Part shown: piece by piece, positions 36,616 through 49,553 of the stretch
How positions within the stretch are numbered: position 1 is the first letter of the stretch
Layout of the letters: each line of letters starts with the position of its first letter
Assembly: GCA_964036045.1 (NCBI GenBank)
Contig: OZ038378.1
Coordinates: 18,981,348-19,045,347, forward strand
Source: Eutreptiella sp. 'Long Island Sound 2002'
Taxonomy: Eukaryota > Euglenozoa > Euglenophyceae > Eutreptiales > Eutreptiaceae
Direction of reading: 5' to 3'
DNA length: 64,000 nt
Notes under the pieces: generated by a model
Told to the model about the DNA's origin: nothing
The model's database searches: none
The model's input: the letters and a program-made list of their open reading frames with translations, nothing else
Translations under genes and position numbers: made by a program

Positions 36616-37688
36616 GATCCATAGAGTGATCCATAGAGTGATCCGTAGAGTGATCCATAGAGTGATCCATAGAGTGATCCATAGAGTGATCCATGGAGTG
36701 ATCCGTAGAGTGATCCATAGAGTGATCCATAGAGTGATCCATAGAGTGATCCATAGAGTGATCCATAGAGTGATCCATAGAGTGACCCATAGAGTGCTCC
36801 ATGGAGTGATCCATAGAGTGATCCATAGAGTGATCCATAGAGTGATCCATAGAGTGATCCACAGAGTGATCCATAGACTGATCCATAGCGTGATCCATGG
36901 AGTGATCAATAGAGTGATCCATAGAGTGATCCATAGACTGATCAATGGAGTGATCCATAGAGTGATCCATGGAGTGATCCATAGAGTGATCCATAGAGTG
37001 ATCCATACAGTGATCCGGCCTTACACCACTTTACACGGGCCTTACACCACTTTACACGGGCCTTACACCGCTTTACACGGGCCTTACACCACTTTACACG
37101 GGCCTTCCACCACTTTACACGGGCCTTACACCACTTTGAACGGGCCTTACACCACTTTGCACGGGCCTTCCCCCACTTTACACGGGCCTTACACCACTTT
37201 ACACGCGCCTTACACCACTTTACACGGGCCTTGCACCACTTTACACGGGCCTTACACCACTTTACACGGGCCTTACACCATTTTACACGGGCCTTACACC
37301 ACTTTACACGGACCTTACACCACTTTACACGGGCCTTACACCACTTTACACGGGCATTGCACCACTTTACAGGGGCCTTCCGCCACTTTACACGGGCCTT
37401 ACACCACTTTACACGGGCCTTACACCACTTTACACGGGCCTTACACCACTTTACACGGACCTTACACCACTTTACACGGGCCTTACACCACTTTACACGG
37501 GCCTGACACCACTTTACACGGACCTTACACCACTTTACACGGGCCTTGCACCACTTTACACGGGCCTTCCGCCACTTTACACGGGTCTTGCACCACTTTA
37601 CACGGGCCTTACACCACTTTACACGGGCCTTACACCACTTTACACGGGCCTTAAACCACTTTACACGGGCCTTACACCACTTTACACG
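36616..37688 (+). repeat. Satellite cycle 44: A 33 units + B 32 units (P)
   Basis: A block 36616-37016 has AGACTGATCCATAGCG where other blocks have GGGTTGATCCATAGCG (near 36875), and a GACCCATAG unit near 36784. B block 37017-37688 has GGGCATTGCACC near 37354 and GGGTCTTGCACC near 37583. Confidence 0.92.
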
Positions 37689-38359
37689 GATCCATAGAGT
37701 GATCCATAGAGTGATCCATAGAGTGATCCATAGAGTGATCCATAGAGTGATCCATAGAGTGATCCATGGAGTGATCCGTAGAGTGATCCATAGAGTGATC
37801 CATAGAGTGATCCATAGAGTGATCCATAGAGTGATCCATAGAGTGATCCATGGAGTGATCCATAGAGTGCTCCATGGAGTGATCCATAGAGTGATCCATG
37901 TAGTGATCCATAGAGTGATCCATGGAGTGATCCATAGAGTGATCCATAGAGTGATCCATAGAGTGATCCATAGAGTGATCCATAGAGTGATCCATAGAGT
38001 GATCCATGGGTTGATCCATAGCGTGATCCATGGAGTGATCAATAGAGTGATCCATAGCGTGATCCATAGACTGATCCATGGAGTGATCCATAGAGTGATC
38101 CATGGAGTGGTCCATAGAGTGATCCATAGAGTGATCCATACAGTGATCCGGCCTTACACCACTTTACACGGGCCTTACACCACTTTACACGGGCCTTACA
38201 TCACTTTACACGGGCCTTACACCACTTTACACGGACCTTACACCACTTTACACGGGCCTTACACCACTTTGCACGGGCCTTACACCACTATACACGGGTC
38301 TTGCACCACTTTACACGGGCCTTAAACTACTTTACACGGGCCTTACACCACTTTACACA
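37689..38359 (+). repeat. Satellite cycle 45: A 38 units + B 10 units (S)
   Basis: A block 37689-38149 with CATGTAG and AGTGGTCC units and a second AGCGTG near 38056. B block 38150-38359 has ACATCAC as its third unit, ends CTTAAACTAC, and meets the next A block through ACACAGATCC (A at 38359), the only BamHI-destroyed entry I noticed. Confidence 0.92.
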
Positions 38360-39192
38360 GATCCATAGAGTGATCCGTAGAGTGATCCATAGAGTGATCC
38401 ATAGAGTGATCCATAGAGTGATCCATGGAGTGATCCGTAGAGTGATCCATAGAGTGATCCATAGAGTGATCCATAGAGTGATCCATAGAGTGATCCATAG
38501 AGTGATCCATAGAGTGATCCATAGAGTGATCCATAGAGTGATCCATAGAGTGATCCATGGAGTGATCCGTAGAGTGATCCATAGAGTGATCCATAGAGTG
38601 ATCCATAGAGTGATCCATAGAGTGATCCATGGGTTGATCCATAGCGTGATCCATGGAGTGATCAATAGAGTGATCCATAGAGTGATCCATAGAGTGATCC
38701 ATGGAGTGATCCATAGAGTGAACCATGGAGTGATCCATAGAGGGATCCATAGAGTGATCCATACAGTGATCCGGCCTTACACCACTTTACACGGGCCTTA
38801 CACCACTTTACACGGGCCTTACACCGCTTTACACGGGCCTTACACCACTTTACACGGGCCTTACACCACTTTACACGGGCCTTACACCACTTTACACGTG
38901 CCTTACACCACTTTACACGGGCCTGACACCACTGTACACGGACCTTACACCACTTTACACGGGCCTTACACCACTTTACACGGGCCTTACACCACTTTAC
39001 ACGGGCCTTACACCACTTTACACGGGCCTTAGACCACTTTACACGGGCCTGACACCACTTTACACGGACCTTACACCACTTTACACCGGCCTTACACCAC
39101 TTTACACGGGCCTTACACCACTTTACACGGGCCTTACACCATTTTACACGGGCCTTAAACCACTTTACACGGGCCTTATACCACTTTACAAG
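38360..39192 (+). repeat. Satellite cycle 46: A 34 units + B 20 units (Q, shortened)
   Basis: A block 38360-38772 has second-unit GTAG, two GGAG/GTAG pairs, GAACC and GAGGGATCC. B block 38773-39192 reaches the CACGTGCC and CACTGTAC units without the ACAAGCGCC part of a full Q block, and ends ACAAGG. Confidence 0.92.
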
Positions 39193-40559
39193 GATCCATA
39201 GAGTGATCCATAGAGTGATCCATAGAGTGATCCATAGAGTGATCCATAGAGTGATCCATAGAGTGATCCGTGGAGTGATCCGTATAGTGATCCATAGAGT
39301 GATCCATAGAGTGATCCATAGAGTGATCCATAGAGTGATCCATAGAGTGATCCATGGAGTGATCCGTAGAGTGATCCATAGAGTGATCCATAGAGTGATC
39401 CATAGAGTGATCCATAGAGTGATCCATAGAGTGATCCATAGAGTGATCCATAGAGTGCTCCATGGAGTGATCCATAGAGTGATCCATAGAGTGATCCATA
39501 GAGTGATCCATAGAATGATCCATAGAGTGATCCATAGAGTGATCCATAGAGTGATCCATAGAGTGATCCATAGAGTGATCCATAGAGTGATCCATAGAGT
39601 GATCCATAGAGTGATCCGTGGAGTGATCCGTATAGTGATCCATAGAGTGATCCATAGAGTGATCCATAGAGTGATCCATAGAGTGATCCATAGAGTGATC
39701 CATGGAGTGATCCGTAGAGTGATCCATAGAGTGATCCATAGAGTGATCCATAGAGTGATCCATAGAGTGATCCATAGAGTGATCCATAGAGTGATCCATA
39801 GAGTGCTCCATGGAGTGATCCATAGAGTGATCCATAGAGTGATCCATAGAGTGATCCATAGAATGATCCATAGAGTGATCCATAGAGTGATCCATAGAGT
39901 GATCCATAGAGTGATCCATAGAGTGATCCATAGAGTGATCCATAGAGTGATCCATGGGTTGATCCATAGCGTGATCCATGGAGTGATCAATAGAGTGATC
40001 CATAGAGTGATCCATAGACTGATCCATGGAGTGATCCATAGAGTGAACCATGGAGTGATCCATAGAGTGATCCATAGAGTGATCCATACAGTGATCCGGC
40101 CTTACACCACTTTACACGGGCCTTACACCACTTTACACGGGCCTTACACCGCTTTACACGGGCCTTACACCACTTTACACGGGCCTTACACCACTTTACA
40201 CGGGCCTTACACCACTTTACACGGGCCTTACACCACTTTGCACGGGCCTCGCCCCACTTTACACGGGCCTTACACCACTTTACACGCGCCTTACACCACT
40301 TTACACGGGCCTTGCACCACTTTACACGGGCCTTACACCACTTTACACGGGCCTTACACCATTTTACACGGGCCTTACACCACTTTACACGGAGCTTACA
40401 CCACTTTACACGGGCCTTACACCACTTTACACGGGCCTTGCACCACTTTACACGGGCCTTCCGCCACTTTACACGGGCCTTACACCACTTTACACGGGCG
40501 TTACACCACTTTACACGGGCCTTAAACCACTTTACACGGGCCTTACACCACTTTACACG
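39193..40559 (+). repeat. Satellite cycle 47: A 75 units (longest, internal duplication) + B 22 units (P)
   Basis: A block 39193-40097 contains GATCCGTGGAG then GATCCGTATAG at about 39265 and again 348 bp later, followed each time by the same GGAG/GTAG, GTGCTCC and AGAATG series. The right-hand marker group occurs once. B block 40098-40559 has CTCGCCCCAC in place of CTTCCCCCAC and an ACGGAGCTTAC unit. Confidence 0.93.
39245..39940. repeat. 348-bp internal duplication in the longest A block
   Basis: GATCCGTGGAG followed by GATCCGTATAG occurs near 39265 and again near 39613. The 29 units after each copy carry the same series of markers, so 29 A units were duplicated together. The outer bounds are approximate because canonical units are interchangeable. 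Confidence 0.85.
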
Positions 40560-41557
40560 GATCCATAGAGTGATCCACAGAGTGATCCATAGAGTGATCC
40601 ATAGAGTGATCCATAGAGTGATCCATAGAGTGATCCATGGAGTGATACATAGAGTGATCCATAGAGTGATCCATAGAGTGATCCATGGAGTGATCCGTAG
40701 AGTGATCCATAGAGTGATCCATAAAGTGATCCATAGAGTGATCCATAGAATGATCCATAGAGTGATCCATAGAGTGATCCATAGAGTGATCCATAGAGTG
40801 ATCCATAGAGTGATCCATGGGTTGATCCATAGCGTGATCCATGGAGTGATCAATAGAGTGATCCATAGACTGATCCATGGAGTGATCCATAGAGTGATCC
40901 ATGGAGTGATCCATAGAGTGATCCATAGAGTGATCCATACAGTGATCCGGCCTTACACCACTTTACACGGGCCTTACACCACTTTACACGGGCCTTACAC
41001 CGCTTTACACGGGCCTTACACCACTTTACACGGGCCTTACACCACTTTACACGGGCCTTACACCACTTTACACGGGCCTTACACCACTTTACACGGGCCT
41101 TACACCACTTTGCACGGGCCTTACACCACTTTACACGGGTCTTGCACCACTTTACACGGGCCTTAGACCACTTTGCACGGGCATTGCCCCACTTTAAACG
41201 GGCCTTACACCACTTTACACGCGCCTTCCGCCACTTTACACGGGCCTTACACCACTTTACACGGGCCTTACACCACTTTACACGGGCCTTACACCACTTT
41301 ACACGGACCTTACACCACTTAACACGGGCCTTACACCACTTTACACGGGCCTGACACCACTTTACACGGACCTTACACCACTTTACACGGGCCTTGCACC
41401 ACTTTACACAGGCCTTCCGCCACTTTACACGGGCCTTACACCACTTTACACCGGCCTTACACCACTTTACACGGGCCTTACACCACTTTACACGGGCCTT
41501 ACACCACTTTACACGGGCCTTAAACCACTTTACACGGGCCTTACACCACTTTACACG
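40560..41557 (+). repeat. Satellite cycle 48: A 32 units + B 29 units (R)
   Basis: A block 40560-40948 has private CCACAGAG, GATACATAG and ATAAAG units and no GTGCTCC. B block 40949-41557 is type R with CTTAGACCAC and CACTTAACAC changes and a CACAGGCC unit (41410). Confidence 0.92.
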
Positions 41558-42249
41558 GATCCATAGAGTGATCCATAGAGTGATCCATAGAGTGATCCAT
41601 AGAGTGATCCATAGAGCGATCCATAGAGTGATCCATGGAGTGATCCGTAGAGTGATCCATAGAGTGATCCATAGAGTGATCCATAGATTGATCCATAGAG
41701 TGATCCATAGAGTGATCCATAGAGTGATCCATAGAGTGCTCCATGGAGTGATCCATAGAGTGATCCATAGAGTGATCCATAGAGTGATCCATGGAGTGAT
41801 CCGTAGAGTGATCCATAGAGTGATCCATAGAGTGATCCATAGAGTGATCCATAGAGTGATCCATAGAGTGATCCATGGGTTGATCCATAGCGTGATCCAT
41901 GGAGTGATCAATAGAGTGATCCACAGAGTGATCCATAGACTGATCCATGGAGTGATCCATAGAGTGATCCATGGAGTGATCCATAGTGTGATCCATAGAG
42001 TGATTCATACAGTGATCCGGCCTTACACCACTTTACACGGGCCTTACACCACTTTACACGGGCCTTACACCGCTTTACACGGGCCTTACACCACTTTACA
42101 CGGGCCTTACACCACTTTACACGGGCCTTACACCACTTTACACGGGCCTTACACCACTTTGCACGGGCCTTACACCACTTTACACGGGTCTTGCACCACT
42201 TTACACGGGCCTTAAACCACTTTACACGGGCCTTACACCACTTTACACG
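41558..42249 (+). repeat. Satellite cycle 49: A 38 units + B 11 units (S)
   Basis: A block 41558-42018 has AGAGCG and AGATTG on the left, AGTGTGATCC near the exit and GATTCATACAG in the exit unit itself. B block 42019-42249. Confidence 0.92.
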
Positions 42250-43049
42250 GATCCATAGAGTGATCCATAGAGTGATCCATAGAGTGATCCATAGAGTGAT
42301 CCATGGAGTGATCCATAGAGTGATCCATGGAGTGATCCGTAGAGTGATCCATAGAGTGATCCATAGAGTGATCCATAGAGTGATCCATAGAGTGATCCAT
42401 AGAGTGATCCATAGAGTGATCCATAGAGTGCTCCATGGAGTGATCCATAGAGTGATCCATAGAGTGATCCATAGAGTGATCCATAGAGTGATCCATAGAG
42501 TGATCCATAGAGTGATCCATAGAGTGATCCATAGAGTGATCCATAGAGTGATCCATAGAGTGATCCGGCCTTACACCACTTTACACGGGCCTTACACCAC
42601 TTTACAGGGGCCTTACACCGCTTTACACGGGCCTTACACCACTTTACACGGGCCTTACACCACTTTACACGGGCCTTACACCACTTTACACGGGCCTTAC
42701 ACCACTTTGCACGGGCCTTCCCCCACTTTACACGGGCCTTACACCACTTTACACGCGCCTTACACCACTTTACACGGGCCTTGCACCACTTTACACGGGC
42801 CTTACACCACTTTACACGGGCCTTACACCATTTTAGACGGGCCTTACACCACTTTACACGGGCCTTACACCGCTTTACACGGGCCTTACACCACTTTACA
42901 CGGGCCTTACACCACTTTACACGGGCCTTACACCACTTTACACGGGCCTTACACCACTTTGCACGGGCCTTACACCACTTTACACGGGTCTTGCACCACT
43001 TTACACGGGCCTTAAACCACTTTACACGGGCCTTACACCACTTTACACG
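42250..43049 (+). repeat. Satellite cycle 50: A 26 units (right end missing) + B 23 units (P/S chimera)
   Basis: A block 42250-42566 matches the first 26 units of cycle 51 but lacks the GGGTTG-to-CATACAG group. B block 42567-43049 starts as P (CTTCCCCCAC, CGCGCC, TTTAGACGGG), then has a second ACCGCTTTAC and finishes as an S block. Confidence 0.92.
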
Positions 43050-44191
43050 GATCCATAGAGTGATCCATAGAGTGATCCATAGAGTGATCCATAGAGTGAT
43101 CCATGGAGTGATCCATAGAGTGATCCATGGAGTGATCCGTAGAGTGATCCATAGAGTGATCCATAGAGTGATCCATAGAGTGATCCATAGAGTGATCCAT
43201 AGAGTGATCCATAGAGTGATCCATAGAGTGCTCCATGGAGTGATCCATAGAGTGATCCATAGAGTGATCCATAGAGTGATCCATAGAGTGATCCATAGAG
43301 TGATCCATAGAGTGATCCATAGAGTGATCCATAGAGTGATCCATAGAGTGATCCATAGAGTGATCCATAGAGTGATCCATGGGTTGATCCATAGCGTGAT
43401 CCATGGAGTGATCAATAGAGTGATCCATAGAGTGATCCATAGACTGATCCATGGAGTGATCCATAGAGTGATCCATAGAGTGATCCATACAGTGATCCGG
43501 CCTTACACCACTTTACACGGGCCTTACACCACTTTACAGGGGCCTTACGCCGCTTTACACGGGCCTTACACCACTTTACACGGGCCTTACACCACTTTAC
43601 ACGGGCCTTACACCACTTTACACGGGCCTTACACCACTTTGCACGGGCCTTCCCCCACTTTACACGGGCCTTACACCACTTTACACGCGCCTTACACCAC
43701 TTTACACGGGCCTTGCACCACTTTACACGGGCCTTACACCACTTTACACGGGCCTTACACCATTTTAGACGGGCCTTACACCACTTTACACGGACCTTAC
43801 ACCACTTTACACGGGCCTTACACCACTTTACACGGGCCTTGCACCATTTTACAGGGGCCTTCCGCCACTTTACACGGGCCTTACACCACTTTACACGGGC
43901 CTTACACCACTTTACACGGGCCTTACACCACTTTACACGGACCTTACACCACTTTACACGGGCCTTACACCACTTTACACGGGCCTGACACCACTTTACA
44001 CGGACCTTACACCACTTTACACGGGCCTTGCACCACTTTACACGGGCCTTCCGCCACTTTACACGGGCCTTACACCACTTTACACCGGCCTTACACCACT
44101 TTACACGGGCCTTACACCACTTTACACGGGCCTTACACCACTTTACACGGGACTTAAACCACTTTACACGGGCCTTACACCACTTTACACG
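43050..44191 (+). repeat. Satellite cycle 51: A 37 units + B 33 units (P)
   Basis: A block 43050-43498 has an extra ATGG in unit 5. B block 43499-44191 has ACAGGGGCC and ACGCCGC near its start, TTTAGACGGG, and GGGACTTAAACC near its end. Confidence 0.92.
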
Positions 44192-44882
44192 GATCCATAG
44201 AGTGATCCATAGAGTGATCCATAGAGTGATCCATAGAGTGATCCATAGAGTGATCCATAGAGTGATCCATGGAGTGATCCGTAGAGTGATCCATAGAGTG
44301 ATCCATAGAGTGATCCATAGAGTGATCCATAGAGTGATCCATAGAGTGATCCATAGAGTGATCCATAGAGTGCTCCATGGAGTGATCCATAGAGTGATCC
44401 ATAGAGTGATCCATAGAGTGATCCATGGAGTGATCCATAGAGTGATCCATAGAGTGATCCGTAGAGTGATCCATAGAGTGATCCATAGAGTGATCCATAT
44501 AGTGATCCATGGGTTGATCCATAGCGTGATCCATGGAGTGATCAATAGAGTGATCCATAGAGTGATCCAGAGACTGATCCATGGAGTGATCCATAGAGTG
44601 ATCCATGGAGTGGTCCATAGAGTGATCCATAGAGTGATCCATACAGTGATCCGGCCTTACACCACTTTACACGGGCCTTACACCACTTTACACGGGCCTT
44701 ACACCGCTTTACACGGGCCTTACACCACTTTACACGGGCCTTACACCACTTTACACGGGCCTTACACCACTTTACACGCGCCTTACACCACTTTGCACGG
44801 GCCTTACACCACTTTCACGGGTCTTGCACCACTTTACACGGGCCTTAAACTACTTTACACGGGCCTTACACCACTTTACACG
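44192..44882 (+). repeat. Satellite cycle 52: A 38 units + B 11 units (S, 1-bp deletion)
   Basis: A block 44192-44652 with CATATAG and CCAGAGAC units and AGTGGTCC. B block 44653-44882 is 230 bp, one base short of 11 units, because the unit at about 44811 reads ACTTTCACGG instead of ACTTTACACGG. It ends CTTAAACTAC. Confidence 0.92.
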
Positions 44883-45925
44883 GATCCATAGAGTGATCCG
44901 TAGAGTGATCCATAGAGTGATCCATAGAGTGATCCATAGAGTGATCCATGGAGTGATCCGTAGAGTGATCCATAGAGTGATCCATAGAGTGATCCATAGA
45001 GTGATCCATAGAGTGATCCATAGAGTGATCCATAGAGTGATCCATAGAGTGATCCATAGAGTGATCCATAGAGTGATCCATAGAGTGATCCATAGGGTGA
45101 TCCATAGAGTGATCCATAGAGTGATCCATAGAGTGATCCATAGAGTGATCCATGGGTTGATCCATAGCGTGATCCATGGAGTGATCAATAGAGTGATCCA
45201 TAGAGTGATCCATAGACTGATCCATGGAGTGATCCATAGAGTGAACCATGGAGTGATCCATAGAGGGATCCATAGAGTGATCCATACAGTGATCCGGCCT
45301 TACACCACTTTACACGGGCCTTACACCACTTTACACGGGCTTTACACCGCTTTACACGGGCCTTACACCACTTTACACGGGCCTTACACCACTTTACACG
45401 GGCCTTACACCACTTTACACGGGCCTTACACCACTTTACACTGGCCTTACACCACTTTACACGGGCCTTACACCACTTTACACGGGCCTTACACCACTTT
45501 ACACGGCCCTTACACCACTTTACACGGGCCTTACACCACTCTACACGGGCCTTAAACCACTTTACACGGGCCTTACACCACTTTACACGGGCCTTACACC
45601 ACTTTACAGGGCCCTTACACCATTTTACACGTGCCTTACACCACTTTAGACGGGCCTGACACCACTGTACACGGACCTTACACCACTTTACACGGGCCTT
45701 ACACCACTTTACACGGGCCTTACACCACTTTACACGGGCCTTACACCACTTTACACGGGCCTTACACCACTTTACACGGGCCTGACACCACTTTACACGG
45801 ACCTTACACCACTTTACACCGGCCTTACACCACTTTACACGGGCCTTACACCACTTTACACGGGCCTTACACCATTTTACACGGGCCTTAAACCACTTTA
45901 CACGGGCCTTACACCACTTTACAAG
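44883..45925 (+). repeat. Satellite cycle 53: A 34 units + B 30 units (Q)
   Basis: A block 44883-45295 has second-unit GTAG, GAACC and GAGGGATCC. B block 45296-45925 is Q without the ACAAGCGCC unit, has a TTTAGACGGG unit, and ends ACAAGG. Confidence 0.92.
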
Positions 45926-47064
45926 GATCCATAGAGTGATCCATAGAGTGATCCATAGAGTGATCCATAGAGTGATCCATAGAGTGATCCATAGAGTGAT
46001 CCATGGAGTGATCCGTAGAGTGATCCATAGAGTGATCCATAGAGTGATCCATAGAGTGATCCATAGAGTGATCCAAGGAGTGATCCGTAGAGTGATCCAT
46101 GGAGTGATCCATAGAGTGATCCGTGGAGTGATCCATAGAGTGATCCATAGAGTGATCCATAGAGTGATCCATAGAGTGATCCATAGAGTGATCCATAGAG
46201 TGATCCATAGAGTGATCCATAGAGTGATCCATAGAGTGATCCATAGAGTGATCCATGGAGTGATCCGTAGAGTGATCCATAGAGTGATCCATAGAGTGAT
46301 CCATAGAGTGATCCATAGAGTGATCCATAGAGTGATCCATAGAGTGATCCATAGAGTGATCCATAGAATGATCCATAGAGTGATCCATAGAGTGATCCAT
46401 AGAGTGATCCATAGAGTGATCCATAGAGTGATCCATAGAGTGATCCATAGAGTGATCCATGGGTTGATCCATAGCGTGATCCATGCAGTGATCAATAGAG
46501 TGATCCATAGAGTGATCCATAGACTGATCCATGGAGTGATCCATAGAGTGAACCATGGAGTGATCCATAGAGTGATCCATAGAGTGATCCATACAGTGAT
46601 CCGGCCTTACACCACTTTACACGGGCCTTACACCACTTTACACGGGCCTTACACCGCTTTACACGGGCCTTACACCACTTTACACGGGCCTTACACCACT
46701 TTACACGGGCCTTACACCACTTTACACGGGCCTTACACCACTTTGCACGGGCCTTCCCCCACTTTACACGGGCCTTACACCACTTTACATGCGCCTTACA
46801 CCACTTTACACGGGCCTTGCACCACTTTACACGGACCTTACACCACTTTACACGGGCCTTACACCATTTTACACGGGCCTTACACCACTTTACACGGACC
46901 TTACACCACTTTACACGGGCCTTACACCACTTTACACGGGCCTTGCACCACTTTACACGGGCCTTCCGCCACTTTACACGGGCCTTACACCACTTTACAC
47001 GGGCCTTACACCACTTTACACGGGCCTTAAACCACTTTACACGGGCCTTACACCACTTTACACG
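45926..47064 (+). repeat. Satellite cycle 54: A 56 units + B 22 units (P)
   Basis: A block 45926-46602 has a private cluster of CCAAGGAG, GTAG, ATGG and GTGGAG units near 46073-46130, then a second GGAG/GTAG pair, no GTGCTCC, and CATGCAGTGATCAAT near 46483. B block 46603-47064 has ACATGCGCC (T at 46790). Confidence 0.92.
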
Positions 47065-48050
47065 GATCCAAAGAGTGATCCATAGAGTGATCCATAGAGT
47101 GATCCATAGAGTGATCCATAGAGTGATACATAGAGTGATCCATAGAGTGATCCATAGAGTGATCCATAGAGTGATCCATAGAGTGATCCATAGAGTGATC
47201 CATAGAGTGATCCATGGGTTGATCCATAGCGTGATCCATGGAGTGATCAATAGAGTGATCCATAGAGTGATCCATAGACTGATCCATGGAGTGATCCATA
47301 GAGTGATCCATGGAGTCATCCATAGAGTGATCCATAGAGTGATCCATACAGTGATCCGGCCTTACACCACTTTACACGGGCCTTACACCACTTTACACGG
47401 GCCTTACACCGCTTTACACGGGCCTTACACCACTTTACACGGGCCTTACACCACTTTACACGGGCCTTACACCACTTTACACGGGCCTTACACCACTTTA
47501 CACGGGCCTTACACCGCTTTACACGGGCCTTACACCACTTTACACGGGCCTTACACCACTTTACACGGGCCTTGCACCACTTTACACGGGCCTTACACCA
47601 CTTTACACGGGCCTTACACCATTTTACACGGGCCTTACACCACTTTACACGGACCTTACACCACTTTACACGGGCCTTACACCACTTTACACGGGCCTTG
47701 CACCACTTTACAGGGGCCTTCCGCCACTTTACACGGGCCTTACACCACTTTACACGGGCCTTACACCACTTTACACGGGCCTTACACCACTTTACACGGA
47801 CCTTACACCACTTTACACGGGCCTCACACCACTTTACACGGGCCTGACACCACTTTACACGGACCTTACACCACTTTACACGGGCCTTGCACCACTTTAC
47901 ACGGGCCTTCCGCCACTTTACACGGGCCTTACACCACTTTACACCGGCCTTACACCACTTTACACGGGCCTTACACCACTTTACACGGGCCTTACACCAC
48001 TTTACACGGGCCTTAAACCACTTTACACGGGCCTTACACCACTTTACACG
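47065..48050 (+). repeat. Satellite cycle 55: A 24 units + B 33 units (P-like)
   Basis: A block 47065-47357 begins GATCCAAAG, lacks GGAG/GTAG and GTGCTCC, and has a GTCATCC unit near 47316. B block 47358-48050 has a second ACCGCTTTAC near 47513 in place of the CCCCC unit. Confidence 0.92.
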
Positions 48051-48742
48051 GATCCATAGAGTGATCCATAGAGTGATCCATAGAGTGATCCATAGGGTGA
48101 TCCATAGAGCGATCCATAGAGTGATCCATGGAGTGATCCGTAGAGTGATCCATAGAGTGATCCATAGAGTGATCCATAGAGTGATCCATAGAGTGATCCA
48201 TAGAGTGATCCATAGAGTGATCCATAGAGTGCTCCATGGAGTGATCCATAGAGTGATCCATAGAGTGATCCATAGAGTGATCCATGGAGTGATCCATAGA
48301 GTGATCCATAGAGTGATCCATAGAGTGATCCATAGAGTGATCCATAGAGTGATCCATAGAGTGATCCATGGGTTGATCCATAGCGTGATCCATGGAGTGA
48401 TCAATAGACTGATCCATAGAGTGATCCATAGACTGATCCATGGAGTGATCCATAGAGTGATCCATGGAGTGGTCCATAGAGTGATCCATAGAGTGATCCA
48501 TACAGTGATCTGGCCTTACACCACTTTACACGCGCCTTACACCACTTTACACGGGCCTTACACCGCTTTACACGGGCCTTACACCACTTTACACGGGCCT
48601 TACACCACTTTACACGGGCCTTACACCAATTTACACGGGCCTTACACCACTTTGCACGGGCCTTACACCACTTTACACGGGTCTTGCACCACTTTACACG
48701 GGCCTTAAACTACTTTACACGGGCCTTACACCACTTTACACG
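48051..48742 (+). repeat. Satellite cycle 56: A 38 units + B 11 units (S)
   Basis: A block 48051-48511 has the ATAGGG then AGAGCG pair near 48093 and leaves through GATCTGGCC (T at 48511). B block 48512-48742 has a CCAATTTAC unit and ends CTTAAACTAC. Confidence 0.92.
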
Positions 48743-49553
48743 GATCCATAGAGTGATCCGTAGAGTGATCCATAGAGTGATCCATAGAGTGATCCATAGA
48801 GTAATCCATGGAGTGATCCGTAGAGTGATCCATAGAGTGATCCATAGAGTGATCCATAGAGTGATCCATAGAGTGATCCATAGAGTGATCCATAGAGTGA
48901 TCCATAGAGTGATCCATAGAGTGATCCATAGAGTGATCCATGGAGTGATCCGTAGAGTGATCCATAGAGTGATCCATAGAGTGATCCATAGAGTGATCCA
49001 TAGAGTGATCCATAGGGTGATCCATAGAGCGATCCATAGAGTGATCCATGGAGTGATCCGTAGAGTGATCCATAGAGTGATCCATAGAGTGATCCATAGA
49101 GTGATCCATAGAGTGATCCATAGAGTGATCCATAGAGTGATCCATAGAGTGCTCCATGGAGTGATCCATAGAGTGATCCATGGGTTGATCCATAGCGTGA
49201 TCCATGGAGTGATCAATAGAGTGATCCATAGAGTGATCCATAGACTGATCCATGGAGTGATCCATAGAGTGATCCATGGAGTGGTCCATAGAGTGATCCA
49301 TAGAGTGATCCATACAGTGATCCGGCCTTACACCACTTTACACGGGCCTTACACCACTTTACACGGGCCTTACACCGCTTTACCCGGGCCTTACACCACT
49401 TTACACGGGCCTTACACCACTTTACACGGCCTTACACCACTTTACACGGGCCTTACACCACTTTGCACGGGCCTTACACCACTTTACACGGGTCTTGCAC
49501 CACTTTACACGGGCCTTAAACTACTTTACACGGGCCTTACACCACTTTACACG
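48743..49553 (+). repeat. Satellite cycle 57: chimeric A 48 units + B 11 units (S, 1-bp deletion)
   Basis: A block 48743-49323: the left part is of the cycle 28/46 kind (second-unit GTAG, two GGAG/GTAG pairs) and the right part is the cycle 56 kind (ATAGGG then AGAGCG near 49013, GTGCTCC, AGTGGTCC). B block 49324-49553 is 230 bp because one unit reads ACACGGCC near 49427. It also has ACCCGGG near 49383 and ends CTTAAACTAC. Confidence 0.91.
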
